NCBI GenBank assembly: GCA_020049495.1
Contig: JAIFKU010000041.1
Coordinates: forward strand, 1-36,067
DNA length: 36,067 nucleotides
Source of the DNA: Accumulibacter sp.
Lineage (GTDB): Bacteria > Pseudomonadota > Gammaproteobacteria > Burkholderiales > Rhodocyclaceae
Reading direction: 5' to 3'
Below, one piece after another: positions 8,025 through 17,620 of the stretch. The first letter of the stretch is position 1; each line of letters starts with the position of its first letter. The position numbers were made by a program, and so were the translations under genes. Under the pieces are notes generated by a model. It was not told the origin of the DNA, did not search any database, and saw only the letters and a program-made list of their open reading frames with translations.

Positions 8025-8098
8025 ATCCGTAAGTGCCTTGACGGCAGGCGGGAATCGGATAGGCTGCCGGGTCTTGTGTCCTGCCTTGAGCTTATTTC

Positions 8099-9433
8099 AT
8101 GTTTCTTTGCCAGTCCCGTCTGATCCTGCGGCACGCAATCCCCATGCTGATTGCCCAACTGGCCTCGATGGGCATGATGGTGATCGATACCGTGCTGCTC
8201 GGTCATTACGGCACCGAGGATCTGGCCGCGGTGGCGGTTGGCGGCGGCATTTACATTGCGGTGATTCTTGCCCTGACCGGCATCCTGCAGGCGGTGGCGC
8301 CGACCGTTTCCCATCTCAAGGGCGCCGGACGGGATGCCGAGATCGCCGGCGCGCTGCAGCAATGCTTCTGGCTCGCGCTGATCCTGGCTGTGCCGGGGGT
8401 CGTCTTCCTGCACCATCCGGACGCTTTGCTGGCGCTCTCGGACATCGAGCCGGGAGTTGAAGCCAAGGCCCGTTCCTACCTCGCCGTGCTGGCCTGGGGC
8501 ATCCCCGCCGCCTTGTTCTACCGGACCTTCTATGCCTTCTGTAACGCGCTTGGCCAGCCGCGTCCGCTGATGATCATTTCTCTGGGCTGTACGCTGGTGC
8601 ACGCGATCCTGGCCTGGTTGCTGGTCACCGGATGGCCCGGCGGTGCAGGGCTGGGAGCCCTGGGTTGCGGCATTTCGAATACGGCGATTAGCTGGCTGGC
8701 GCTGCTTGCCGGTGCGGCCTACCTGGGGCGTGGCCAGGCCCTGGCCCCCTATCGTCTGGTGCAAGGCTGGCAGTGGCCGCGGCCGGCGGCGATGTGGGAA
8801 CTGGTGCGACTCGGCTTGCCGATGGGCTTTTCCAACTTTGTCGAGATTTCATCCTTCACGCTGATCGCACTCTTCGTCGCGCAGCTCGGCGCAACGGTCG
8901 TGGCCGGCCATCGCATTGTCGCCAATCTCGCCGCCCTCTGCTACATGCTGCCGCTGGCGCTGGCCATTGCGACGATGGCTCAGGTCGGGCAGGCCGCCGG
9001 CGCACGCGACTGGTGCCGCGCCAGGGTGACTGCAGGCGCCGGGCTGGTGCTGGCCGGCGTGCTGGCTGCGCTTCTCGGGCTGCTGCTGTGGCTGAGCGAG
9101 AACATGCTGGTGATGGCTTATACGAGCGATCCGGCGGTACGTCTGGTGTCGCTTTCACTGATCGTCTATGTGGTGATCTATCAGGTGTTTGATGCGCTGC
9201 AGACCGTAGCGGCCTTTGCCCTGCGCGGCTACAAGATCACCTTTGTGCCGATGTTTGTGCACCTCGCCTGTTTCTGGGGCATCGGCCTGTTCGGCGGCTG
9301 GTGGCTGGCCTTCCGCATCACCAACCCGATGGGCGTTGCCGGCTTCTGGGTGGCCTCGCTGGCCAGTCTGGTCCTCGCCGCCGCGTTGCTCGGGGGGTTA
9401 TTGTGGCAGACGGTACGCGCTGCGCAGGAGTAG
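8099..9433 (+). CDS. MATE-family efflux transporter (NorM-like)
   Basis: The 444-residue, very hydrophobic protein has about 12 membrane segments in two homologous halves, the layout of the MATE family. The N-terminal half begins with HAIPMLIAQLASMGMMVIDT and GHYGTEDLAAVAVG, characteristic of NorM-type exporters. The second half repeats the pattern with LGLPMGFSNFVEISSF and AGHRIVANLAALCYMLPLAL. MATE proteins expel cationic drugs or metabolites in exchange for Na+ or H+. The start at 8099 has only a weak ribosome binding site, but the first membrane segment fits it. It ends 11 bp from the convergent toxin gene. Confidence 0.93.
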   Translation: MFLCQSRLILRHAIPMLIAQLASMGMMVIDTVLLGHYGTEDLAAVAVGGGIYIAVILALTGILQAVAPTVSHLKGAGRDAEIAGALQQCFWLALILAVPGVVFLHHPDALLALSDIEPGVEAKARSYLAVLAWGIPAALFYRTFYAFCNALGQPRPLMIISLGCTLVHAILAWLLVTGWPGGAGLGALGCGISNTAISWLALLAGAAYLGRGQALAPYRLVQGWQWPRPAAMWELVRLGLPMGFSNFVEISSFTLIALFVAQLGATVVAGHRIVANLAALCYMLPLALAIATMAQVGQAAGARDWCRARVTAGAGLVLAGVLAALLGLLLWLSENMLVMAYTSDPAVRLVSLSLIVYVVIYQVFDALQTVAAFALRGYKITFVPMFVHLACFWGIGLFGGWWLAFRITNPMGVAGFWVASLASLVLAAALLGGLLWQTVRAAQE

Positions 9434-9444
9434 CGCCTTGAAAA

Positions 9445-9846
9445 TCACCAGATGCAATGAAGCTGAGGCAATGCATGCAGTTTGCCATCGGCGGTAATCA
9501 ATGGCGCGTTGTAGTGAATCGCCGTTGCAGCGATGATCCGGTCGCCGGGGTCACCATGCGGCACGATGCCGGATTCTGCCAGCGCTGCGATGGCCGGGGT
9601 GACGGGTAGTACCGTCAACTGCAAAGCAGCGACAATGTTTTCCATGTAGCTGGCTGGCGTATGCGGCGGCGGCACGCGTAGACGCTGCTTGCGAAAGAGC
9701 ATGGCCATTTCGCAGAAACAGATGTCTGAACAGGCCAGCGCGCCAGCCTGCCGACCTGTTTCGAGCGCCGCGAATGCCGGCTCGCTCAGGCGTTCGCGCT
9801 GATCGGCCCAGAACAGCAGGGCGTGCGTATCACAGATTGTCCGCAT
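9445..9846 (-). CDS. PIN-domain toxin (VapC-like ribonuclease)
   Basis: This 133-residue protein is a PIN-domain endoribonuclease. Acidic metal-binding residues are visible in ICDTHALLFW (Asp6), FCEMAM (Glu46) and GDPGDRIIAATA (Asp99, Asp102). Such toxins cut tRNA, rRNA or mRNA when freed from their antitoxin. Its ATG at 9846 lies inside the 3' end of the antitoxin gene, a 17-bp overlap typical of toxin-antitoxin operons that ensures coupled translation. It is intact with no sign of decay. Confidence 0.9.
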   Translation of the reverse strand: MRTICDTHALLFWADQRERLSEPAFAALETGRQAGALACSDICFCEMAMLFRKQRLRVPPPHTPASYMENIVAALQLTVLPVTPAIAALAESGIVPHGDPGDRIIAATAIHYNAPLITADGKLHALPQLHCIW

Positions 9847-10078
9847 CGCCCGACCATTCCTCGCCCACGAAAGGGGCCATCACGTCGCCGACGATGACGC
9901 TGCCGCGTAATGCATCCAGCCGCTTCATCGCCGCCTCGGCGGGTGATTCCGCATACTCAGGAATAATCCGCGCCACGGCCTTGCCCCGCTGGGTGACGAC
10001 AATCTCTTCGCCGGCTTGCACCTTGTCGATGAAGCTGGGCAGGTGCTGTCGCAATTCGGTGATGTTGATGTAATTCAT
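9830..10078 (-). CDS. Phd/YefM-family antitoxin
   Basis: The 82-residue product has the Phd/YefM fold signature at its N-terminus: NITELRQHLPSFIDKVQAGE followed by IVVTQRGKAVARIIP. This part dimerises and binds DNA. The C-terminal half (about 45-82) would be the toxin-neutralising tail. It is the first gene of a two-gene operon with the PIN toxin. An inverted repeat just upstream (10092-10110) overlaps a -10-like TATACT, consistent with autorepression by the antitoxin or the complex. Confidence 0.92.
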   Translation of the reverse strand: MNYINITELRQHLPSFIDKVQAGEEIVVTQRGKAVARIIPEYAESPAEAAMKRLDALRGSVIVGDVMAPFVGEEWSGDADNL

Positions 10079-10091
10079 GGCAGGTCCGTTA

Positions 10092-10115
10092 TGTACAGTT
10101 CATCTGTACAGTATA
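10092..10115 (-). promoter_or_regulatory. Operator and -10 region of the Phd/PIN toxin-antitoxin operon
   Basis: TGTACAG (10092-10098) and CTGTACA (10104-10110) form a perfect 7-bp inverted repeat with a 5-base spacer, beginning 14 bp upstream of the antitoxin ATG. On the minus strand TATACT (10115-10110) abuts the repeat and resembles a -10 hexamer; no good -35 is visible. A symmetric site covering the promoter is the usual arrangement for Phd-type autoregulation. Confidence 0.6.
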
Positions 10116-10264
10116 GACGTTTAAACCGCTGCCGGGTTCCATTTTGCCTTGCAGGAAAGGGTTTGAGAAAGGCCAGGATCACTTTGAGCGAACTGCTGGC
10201 CATTGCACATGTGCGCCGGCTGGCGTCGGCGACGGTACAGGGGAGTCCGGCGCCGGGATAATGC

Positions 10265-12037
10265 TCAGTCGCCCAGCCAACCGCGCCGCAATGCGTTGAT
10301 ACGCTTGTCGGCGACCAGCCTGGCCGTATCATCGGGAGGCGGATCGAGACGGACGTGAAACTCCATCAGCTCGTCGCGCCGGAACGCATGCACCTTGATC
10401 GTGTCACCCGCCCGGTAACGTGCGAGCTGCTTGTCGAGTGACGCTGGTGTTACGCGCAGCCCGTCGATGGCCAGCAGGAGGTCACCGGAGGACAGGCCGG
10501 CATGCTGCGCCGCGCTAGCGTCAAAGACCGTCGCCAGCGTGATCTCCTTGCTTTCACTAGCGATTTTCGCGCCGAGCGACGGCAGCTTCGCCTGTTCCCA
10601 TTCAAGGGTGATGCCGAAGGGGACCAGCAATTGCTTCAGGGGCAATTCACCGGTGCCGTGAATCGCGCCGGCAAAGAAGCGCTGCAGATTGAGCCCGGAG
10701 AGTTCTTCGGCGATCAGCCGGATATCGTCATCACCGACTCCGCTGCCGGTTTTTCCGTAGCGTTGCCAGAGCACGTGCATGAGGTCATCGAGCGAGACCT
10801 GGCCCCGGCTCCGGCTGCGCAGCGTCAGGTCGAGGGCGAGCGCGACCAGCGCTCCCTTGCGGTAGTAGCTGACGACGGTATTGGGCGTGTTCTCGTCCGG
10901 CCGGTAGAACTTGCTCCAGGCGTCGAAGCTCGATTCGGCGAGGGTTTGCCGTTGGCGACCGGGAGTCCGCCGGAGCGTGCTGATGGCCTTGGCCGTCAGT
11001 TCCAGCCAGTCCTTGAGCGTGATGACTCCGCTGCGCAGAAGAGCCAAATCGTCGTAGTAAGAAGTAATGCCTTCAAAGGCCCAGAGCAGTGTCGTGTAGT
11101 TTTCGCCGTTCAGGTCGTAGGGAATGAACGCCGCCGGTTTGATGCGCTTGACGTTCCAGAGGTGGAAGTACTCGTGGCTGCACAGGCCGAGGAAGCTGCG
11201 ATAGCCCTCGCTCATGCCCGGCATGCCACGGTACGGAAGGTCGTGGCGCGAACAGAGCAGCGCCGTCGAACTGCGGTGTTCGAGGCCGCCGTAGCCTTCG
11301 CCGACGGCGGTGACAAGAAAGACATAGTGCTTTATTGGCGGGGGTTCGCCAAAAAAACGGATCTGCCATTCGCAGACGCGCTTGAGGTCGGCGCAAAGGC
11401 GGGCTATATCGCAATCGTGATGGCCGGTGATGGCTATCTCGTGCGGCACGCCGCAGGCTTCAAAACGGGCCAGGGTGAAGTGACCCATCTCGACCGGGTG
11501 GTCGATCAGTTCGTCGTAGTCTGCGGCGCGGTACAAGCCGAAACCGTGGCGTCGGGCGCCGCCTTTTTCGCCGCGTGCCGGGGCCAGCGCCGTGATCAGA
11601 CGCCAGTCTTCGCAAGGGCGGCCAGGCGGCGGCTGGATATCGATGCGGCAGGGCGAATCTTCCTGCCCGATCACGCGCAGGAAGACGCTGGTGCCGTTGT
11701 AGAAGGCGTGCGTCTCGTCGAGATGGGCGCCGCGTACCGAGAGATCCCAGGCATAGACCTCGTAGACGACGCTAAGCGGGGCATTGGTTTTCAGGGGAGC
11801 AGCCTGCCAGGTCTGCTTGTCGATCTTGGTCAAGGGAACCGGCTTACCCCCGGCCTGCGCCCGGATGGCGACGATGTGCCGGGCAAAATCGCGGATCAGG
11901 TAACTGCCGGGAATCCATGCCGGCAAGGCGAAGCGCTGGCCGGCCGGATCGGGCGCGGCGACGGTACAACTCAGCTCAAAACGGTGCGCTGCCGGATGGG
12001 CCGGGCGGATGGCATATCGGTGCGGAGTGGTTTTCAT
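10265..12037 (-). CDS. M61-family glycyl aminopeptidase with C-terminal PDZ domain
   Basis: The 590-residue protein is an M61 zinc aminopeptidase. The zinc-binding HEYFH is at residues 288-292 in CSHEYFHLWNVKRIKP, the third ligand is probably Glu322 in WAFEGITSYYDD, and the family motif GGLEH is at 250-254. An N-terminal beta-rich domain (1-170, with LPAWIPGSYLIRDFARH) precedes the catalytic domain, and a PDZ domain occupies about 480-575. M61 enzymes remove N-terminal Gly or Ala residues. No signal peptide is evident at the chosen ATG, suggesting a cytoplasmic location. It stands alone, with a 459-bp non-coding region upstream. Confidence 0.92.
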   Translation of the reverse strand: MKTTPHRYAIRPAHPAAHRFELSCTVAAPDPAGQRFALPAWIPGSYLIRDFARHIVAIRAQAGGKPVPLTKIDKQTWQAAPLKTNAPLSVVYEVYAWDLSVRGAHLDETHAFYNGTSVFLRVIGQEDSPCRIDIQPPPGRPCEDWRLITALAPARGEKGGARRHGFGLYRAADYDELIDHPVEMGHFTLARFEACGVPHEIAITGHHDCDIARLCADLKRVCEWQIRFFGEPPPIKHYVFLVTAVGEGYGGLEHRSSTALLCSRHDLPYRGMPGMSEGYRSFLGLCSHEYFHLWNVKRIKPAAFIPYDLNGENYTTLLWAFEGITSYYDDLALLRSGVITLKDWLELTAKAISTLRRTPGRQRQTLAESSFDAWSKFYRPDENTPNTVVSYYRKGALVALALDLTLRSRSRGQVSLDDLMHVLWQRYGKTGSGVGDDDIRLIAEELSGLNLQRFFAGAIHGTGELPLKQLLVPFGITLEWEQAKLPSLGAKIASESKEITLATVFDASAAQHAGLSSGDLLLAIDGLRVTPASLDKQLARYRAGDTIKVHAFRRDELMEFHVRLDPPPDDTARLVADKRINALRRGWLGD

Positions 12038-12496
12038 CGGTCATGGGGTAAAGATAATGACTGTCCGATTGTACTGCCAGATGCCAAGATATCCTGCAGA
12101 GGGTTGTTTCATCTTGTTGCTGCGATCCCTGTTGACAGGTAATTGCCGATTTATTGAACATTTTCAGAAAGGGCTGCTCAAAGCGGCACTGCGTTGCTGT
12201 CGAGTGGGCCGGGCTGACCTGTACAGACATGAAGATCGCAGTTGAGAATAAGACAGCGTTACTCATGGCGCGATTTTGCCAAGAACAGCAGGGCAATCAA
12301 CTGCATTGTGTGCTCAAGCCGCGCGGGTTGTCGGGGAGTTGCTGTCTTTCCCGGGCGTCTTCCGGGTATTCGGTCGCGGCTGGTGCTGGCTATGCTCTCC
12401 GGGAAAAGGCTTGGGCAGGTGTGTCGGTTTTTTGTGCTAGATTGATAAACTGTATCCAGACCCTAACTATACTGACACGTCATTCAGGAATTAACG
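12038..12496. other. Non-coding region between the M61 and DUF2889 genes
   Basis: This 459-bp stretch should carry the divergent promoters of the M61 peptidase gene and the DUF2889-sucCD group. I recognise no protein family in any frame: short open frames exist but lack ribosome binding sites and family features. No strong hairpin with a T-run was seen. The segment nearest the DUF2889 gene is more AT-rich and holds a possible promoter (12442-12473). Confidence 0.5.
12442..12473 (+). promoter_or_regulatory. Possible promoter of the DUF2889-sucCD group
   Basis: TTGATA (12442-12447) and TATACT (12468-12473) resemble sigma-70 hexamers, but the 20-base spacer is too long; TAACTA (12464-12469) with a 16-base spacer is the alternative. 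It lies about 25 bp upstream of the DUF2889 ATG. Suggestive only. Confidence 0.25.
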
Positions 12497-13048
12497 ATGC
12501 CGCTTCCACCCCCCAGCACAGAACGCAACCGCATTCACCGGCGCAACGTCAAGCTCGATGGTTTCAAGCGGACGGATGGTCTATGGGATATTGAAGCGCA
12601 CCTGGTCGATACGAAGGACCATGATTTCCCCCTGTCGACCGGTCTGCTCAAATCCGGGAACGCCGTGCACGACATGCGGGTGCGGGTGACCATCGACAGC
12701 AGGATGAACGTTGTCGACGTGGTGGTTTGTACCGAGTCGGCGCCCTTCATGGGCTATTGCGACAGCATTACGCCGGACTATTCGAGGATTATCGGCTTGA
12801 ATCTGTTCAACGGCTTTCTCAAGGCAGTCAAGGAAATGTTCGGCAATTCACTGGGCTGTGCGCACCTGAGCGAACTGCTGATGTTCCTGCCGACTGCGGC
12901 CTTGCAGACACTGACCGGTGAAGCCCTCGATAACGATGCTCCTGAGCACAAGCCGTATCAGATTGATCGTTGCCATGCACTGGTTTCACATTCGGAAACG
13001 GTCCGGCGCTATTTCCCGCGCTGGTATCGCGACCAGAACCCCGGGTAG
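12497..13048 (+). CDS. DUF2889-family protein
   Basis: The 183-residue protein matches the proteobacterial DUF2889 family: the RRNVKLDGFKRTDGLWDIEA opening, the DTKDHDFPL segment, the central MRVRVTIDSRMNVVDVVV strand pair and the LGCAHLSELL segment with a conserved Cys and His. The function is unknown. There is no signal peptide or membrane segment, so it is probably cytoplasmic. AGGA lies 7 bases before the ATG. It precedes sucC by 46 bp on the same strand and may be co-transcribed with sucCD, but no functional link is established. Confidence 0.85.
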   Translation: MPLPPPSTERNRIHRRNVKLDGFKRTDGLWDIEAHLVDTKDHDFPLSTGLLKSGNAVHDMRVRVTIDSRMNVVDVVVCTESAPFMGYCDSITPDYSRIIGLNLFNGFLKAVKEMFGNSLGCAHLSELLMFLPTAALQTLTGEALDNDAPEHKPYQIDRCHALVSHSETVRRYFPRWYRDQNPG

Positions 13049-13094
13049 GGTTCCTGCCTAAAGTCCGTCACTTCAATTCAAACAAGGAAGGCGC

Positions 13095-14255
<1,161 letters not shown>

Positions 14256-14265
14256 GGGAGCCACT

Positions 14266-15159
14266 ATGTCAATTCTGATCAACAAGAATACCAGGGTCAT
14301 CACCCAGGGCATCACCGGAAAAACCGGTCAGTTTCATACCGAGAAATGCCAGGAATACGCTAATGGCAAGTATTGTTTCGCTGCCGGAGTGAATCCCAAG
14401 AAAGCCGGCGAGTCGATTTTCGAAATCCCGATTTACGGCACGGTCAGGGAAGCCACCGCGCAAACCGGCGCCACCGTCTCGGTCATCTACGTACCGCCGC
14501 CGGGGGCTGCCGCCGCGATCTGGGAAGCGGTCGAAGCTGACCTTGATCTGGTTATCTGCATCACCGAAGGCATTCCGGTGCGAGACATGTTGGAAGTGCG
14601 CAGCCGCATGAAGGCGAAGGTGGCGGCCGGAGGCAAGGAAACGTTACTGCTCGGCCCCAACTGTCCGGGGTTGATCACGCCGGATGAAATCAAGATCGGC
14701 ATCATGCCCGGTCACATTCACCGCAAGGGGCGCATCGGCGTGGTCTCGCGCTCCGGCACGCTGACCTACGAATCCGTTGCCCAGCTCACCGAAATCGGGC
14801 TGGGGCAATCGTCCGCGGTGGGGATTGGCGGTGACCCGATCAATGGGCTTAAGCATAGGGATGTCATGGAACTGTTCAACGACGATCCCGACACCGATGC
14901 CGTCATCATGATCGGCGAGATCGGCGGGCCGGACGAGGCGGATGCTGCGTTGTGGTGCAAGACGCACATGAAGAAACCGGTAGTCGGCTTCATCGCCGGG
15001 GTGACCGCTCCGGCCGGCAAGCGTATGGGTCACGCCGGTGCGCTGATTTCCGGTGGTGCCGATACGGCCGACGCCAAGCTGGCCATCATGGAGGAATGCG
15101 GATTCAAAGTGACGCGTAACCCGTCGGAAATGGCCAAGCTGCTCAAGAGTCTGCTGTAG
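14266..15159 (+). CDS. sucD: Succinyl-CoA synthetase, alpha subunit
   Basis: The 297-residue protein has the N-terminal CoA-binding domain (ITQGITGKTGQFHTEKCQ) and the C-terminal ligase domain. The phosphorylated catalytic histidine is His256 in GHAGALISGG. LLGPNCPGLITP and IGIMPGHIH are standard SucD segments. The ATG at 14266 has an AAGGGAG ribosome binding site; an in-frame upstream start would overlap sucC and is not needed. A strong terminator follows at 15181-15220, so sucD ends the transcription unit. Confidence 0.98.
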   Translation: MSILINKNTRVITQGITGKTGQFHTEKCQEYANGKYCFAAGVNPKKAGESIFEIPIYGTVREATAQTGATVSVIYVPPPGAAAAIWEAVEADLDLVICITEGIPVRDMLEVRSRMKAKVAAGGKETLLLGPNCPGLITPDEIKIGIMPGHIHRKGRIGVVSRSGTLTYESVAQLTEIGLGQSSAVGIGGDPINGLKHRDVMELFNDDPDTDAVIMIGEIGGPDEADAALWCKTHMKKPVVGFIAGVTAPAGKRMGHAGALISGGADTADAKLAIMEECGFKVTRNPSEMAKLLKSLL

Positions 15160-15180
15160 TTTTCGAGGAGTCAAGTGCGA

Positions 15181-15220
15181 GGCGTCAGGAATAGCAACAT
15201 TCCTGACGCCTTGGTTTTTT
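15181..15220 (+). terminator. Intrinsic terminator after sucD
   Basis: GGCGTCAGGAAT (15181-15192) and ATTCCTGACGCC (15199-15210) form a perfect 12-bp stem with a 6-base loop, followed by TTGGTTTTTT. It lies 22 bp after the sucD stop and just before the 3' end of the convergent aldo/keto reductase gene. Confidence 0.93.
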
Positions 15221-15244
15221 CGGGCATCCCGAGTGCTGGTGCGC

Positions 15245-16231
15245 TCAGGCAATCGCTTCTGCGTCCAGACGCATTGCCGCGATATCGACGGCGTCAAGAA
15301 CGACGTCGCCGCCCTTGGCATTTTCCTCGATCTGGTCCAGCTTGCGCGCACCGCACAGCGCGTTGACGTTGTGGCCATTGCCCTGAGCCGCTGTCCAGCC
15401 GATCACCAGTTGCGTCATCGAGCAGTCATACTTCCTGCACAGCGGCGCCCATTTTTCGGCGAGTGCGGCGATTTTCGGCAGGTTCTCGGGCTGGAACCAC
15501 TTGACCTTGCTCTTGGCCGTGGTTAGATTAACCTTGGTATCGACCGTGATTTTCCCCGTCAGCGTGCCACGCTCCAGCGGCGAATAGGCCTGGAAGGTAA
15601 CCCCGTGCTGATCGCACAAGTCGAAGAACGTGTCCTCGGCGACCCTGTCCAGCATGCTGTATTTTTCCTGGATGAGGTCCAGTTGTCCGACTGCGGTGTA
15701 CTCGATGAACTGTTCCCGGTTGAGGTTGGCAGCGCCGATCGCACGGATCTTGCCCTGTTTCTTCAGGTCCGTCAGGAAACCCATGGTATCGGCGATCGGG
15801 CAGGGGAAATCGGGGAGTGCCTGCCAATGCACGATGTAGATGTCGATGTAATCGGTCTTGAGCCGGCGCAGGCTCATTTCGATCTCCTCGGCCAGCCGTT
15901 CCGGACGGGTGTTGCGCATGATGCGCACACCGTCGCGTTCCATCATGAGCGATCCTTCCTTGACATCCCAGCGCAGGCCGCACTTGGTGGACAGTACATA
16001 GTCGCTGCGGCGGCCAACGAGGGCCTTGCCCACGACGTCCTCGCTGTGACCCAGGCCGTAGGCGGGCGCTGTATCGAGCAGCGTGACGCCGAGTTCGCGC
16101 GCGCGGTGAATGGTCCGAATCGATTCCGACTCATCGCTGGGTCCCCACTGGCTATCGCCGCCGATGGCCCAGGCACCGATTCCGACGACCGACGCCTCAA
16201 TGCCCGATTTTCCGATTTTCATGGTTCGCAT
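15245..16231 (-). CDS. Aldo/keto reductase
   Basis: The 328-residue TIM-barrel oxidoreductase carries the aldo/keto reductase tetrad: Asp53 and Tyr58 in LLDTAPAYGLGHSE, Lys83 in LSTKCG, and His135 in IYIVHWQ. The GHSEDVVGKAL and IGAANLNREQ segments place it near the IolS/YdjG-like group that uses NADPH on aldehydes or sugar-like carbonyls. The start at 16231 (MRTMKIGKSG) has AGGAG 6 bases upstream; an ATG three codons later is possible. It diverges from the cupin-racemase pair across about 214 bp and may share regulation with it. Confidence 0.93.
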   Translation of the reverse strand: MRTMKIGKSGIEASVVGIGAWAIGGDSQWGPSDESESIRTIHRARELGVTLLDTAPAYGLGHSEDVVGKALVGRRSDYVLSTKCGLRWDVKEGSLMMERDGVRIMRNTRPERLAEEIEMSLRRLKTDYIDIYIVHWQALPDFPCPIADTMGFLTDLKKQGKIRAIGAANLNREQFIEYTAVGQLDLIQEKYSMLDRVAEDTFFDLCDQHGVTFQAYSPLERGTLTGKITVDTKVNLTTAKSKVKWFQPENLPKIAALAEKWAPLCRKYDCSMTQLVIGWTAAQGNGHNVNALCGARKLDQIEENAKGGDVVLDAVDIAAMRLDAEAIA

Positions 16232-16445
16232 AGCCTGCTCCTGTGTTGATTTGACAAAACCTGCATTATCCACCTGTTTAGTATCGTGCGATAAGGGTTC
16301 GTTGATAATAATCATCTTTGGCCCATGTGCCGTTGATGGAGGGGACCATCACGAGCATGACCTGCTATCATTATTCCCTTGTCGCGCCTGCTGAAGTGGC
16401 TGCCGGGCAAGCGCATTTACCACGTATAAACTACAAGGAAGACCC

Positions 16446-16808
16446 ATGCTTTACAGACACAGTGGCGACATGACCTTACAACATAACGAGCAGATGCGCG
16501 GCGGCAAGGGCACCGTCACCGTCAAGCACCTGCTCAACCCGGACGAGATGCTCGGCAAGGGCCGCTTGTTCGCTGAACTCACGCTTCCGCCCGGAGCTTC
16601 CGTCGGCCTGCACCGGCATGAAGGCGACGTGGAAGCTTATTACATCCTCCAGGGCAGCGGCCTCTATCACAACAATGATCAGGCCTTTGACGTCAAGGCC
16701 GGTGACATGACCCTGGTCGACGACCTCAATCAGCATGGCATCGAAAACACTGGCGACATTCCGCTGGTGTTCATTGGCCTGATCCTGTTTACCGGGGACA
16801 AGAAATGA
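16446..16808 (+). CDS. Small single-domain cupin
   Basis: The 120-residue protein is one cupin barrel. Metal ligands are His56, His58 and Glu63 in GLHRHEGDVEAYYILQG (motif 1) and His97 in LNQHGIEN (motif 2). Single cupins of this size serve as sugar isomerases, dioxygenases or metabolite-binding proteins; the sequence alone does not decide. Its stop overlaps the ATG of the racemase-like gene (16805-16808), so the two are translationally coupled and probably act on the same compound. Confidence 0.88.
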   Translation: MLYRHSGDMTLQHNEQMRGGKGTVTVKHLLNPDEMLGKGRLFAELTLPPGASVGLHRHEGDVEAYYILQGSGLYHNNDQAFDVKAGDMTLVDDLNQHGIENTGDIPLVFIGLILFTGDKK

Positions 16809-17464
16809 AAAAGGTCTATATCATCCAGACCAGCCTCGTCTCCCAGGTGGAACTGAACGCCCTTTTCGCCGAACTGGTGCCCGAAGCCAAGGTGCATAAC
16901 CTGATCGACGACAGCTTGCTGCACGACGTCATGCAGAATGGGGGAATCAATGAAAAAGTCATCAGCCGGATGTGTGCTTATGTCCAGGCAGCGGCGAGCA
17001 ATGGCGCGGACCTGATCTTCAACCAGTGCTCTTCGGTGGGCGAAGCGGCGGACATCGCCGCCAGACTGGTTGCTGTCCCCGTACTCAAGGTCGACACCGC
17101 CATGGCCGAGAAAGCGGTCGAGCTCGGAACAAAAATCGCTGTCGTCGCCACCGTCCAGAGCACCATGAAACCCAGTTGCAACCTGGTGCGCAACAGTGCG
17201 GCCAAAGCCGGGAAAATGGTGGAAATCGTTGAATATCTGGTTGACGGCGCGCTCGATGTGCTGATGAAGGAAAAGAACCGCGAGAAGCACAACGCCCTGG
17301 TTCTGCAATCCGTGAACAAGGCGGCAGCGGAATGCGATGTCATCGTTCTCGCCCAGGGCAGCATGACGGTTCTGCTGCCGGAACTCAAGGACATCAAGAA
17401 GCCTGTCCTGACCAGCCCGCGCCTGGGGGTGGAGCGGGCGAGAAAAATCCTGATGCGGGAATGA
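16805..17464 (+). CDS. Asp/Glu racemase superfamily protein, second paralogue
   Basis: The 219-residue protein is homologous to the one at 1375-2178. They share the first-Cys loop (Cys75 in FNQCSSVGE), the AVVATVQST strand in place of VIATHGPT, and VLAQGSMTVLL matching VLAQLSMTVFL. Here too the place expected for the second catalytic Cys is Gln184, so ordinary two-base racemase chemistry is doubtful. The gene overlaps the cupin by 4 bp (ATGA). It is followed by a repeat element that separates it from the convergent carbonic anhydrase gene. The substrate is unknown. Confidence 0.82.
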   Translation: MKKVYIIQTSLVSQVELNALFAELVPEAKVHNLIDDSLLHDVMQNGGINEKVISRMCAYVQAAASNGADLIFNQCSSVGEAADIAARLVAVPVLKVDTAMAEKAVELGTKIAVVATVQSTMKPSCNLVRNSAAKAGKMVEIVEYLVDGALDVLMKEKNREKHNALVLQSVNKAAAECDVIVLAQGSMTVLLPELKDIKKPVLTSPRLGVERARKILMRE

Positions 17465-17509
17465 GCGCTTGTCCCGCCACTGCACAAGGACGGACTACTG
17501 GCCAATACC

Positions 17510-17609
17510 GTTCAGTTAAGAGCCCTGCCGTCATTCCGGCGAAAGCCGGATCTGGATCCCGGCTTTCGCCGGGATGACGTTCGTAAATGAGTTTTGCACT
17601 TAACTGAAC
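17510..17609. repeat. MITE/REP-like inverted-repeat element, copy C
   Basis: Outer arms GTTCAGTTAAG (17510-17520) and CTTAACTGAAC (17599-17609) are perfect 11-bp inverted repeats. Inner arms GTCATTCCGGC (17530-17540) and GCCGGGATGAC (17568-17578) match the inner arms of the other copies. The centre also self-pairs (GGCGAAAGCC with GGCTTTCGCC), so the element can form a long hairpin. It lies between two convergent genes and could end transcription from both sides. Weaker outer symmetry may extend to 17501-17627, reaching the stop codon of the carbonic anhydrase gene. Confidence 0.7.
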
Positions 17610-17620
17610 AGCATTACGGT

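Noticed and set aside
10502-12142. A 546-codon open frame on the plus strand
   Set aside because: It is antisense to the M61 peptidase gene and extends into the non-coding gap; no family features and no ribosome binding site.
12154-12594. A 146-codon open frame in the gap before the DUF2889 gene
   Set aside because: It overlaps the DUF2889 start in another frame, has no ribosome binding site and resembles no family; the gap is better read as promoter region.
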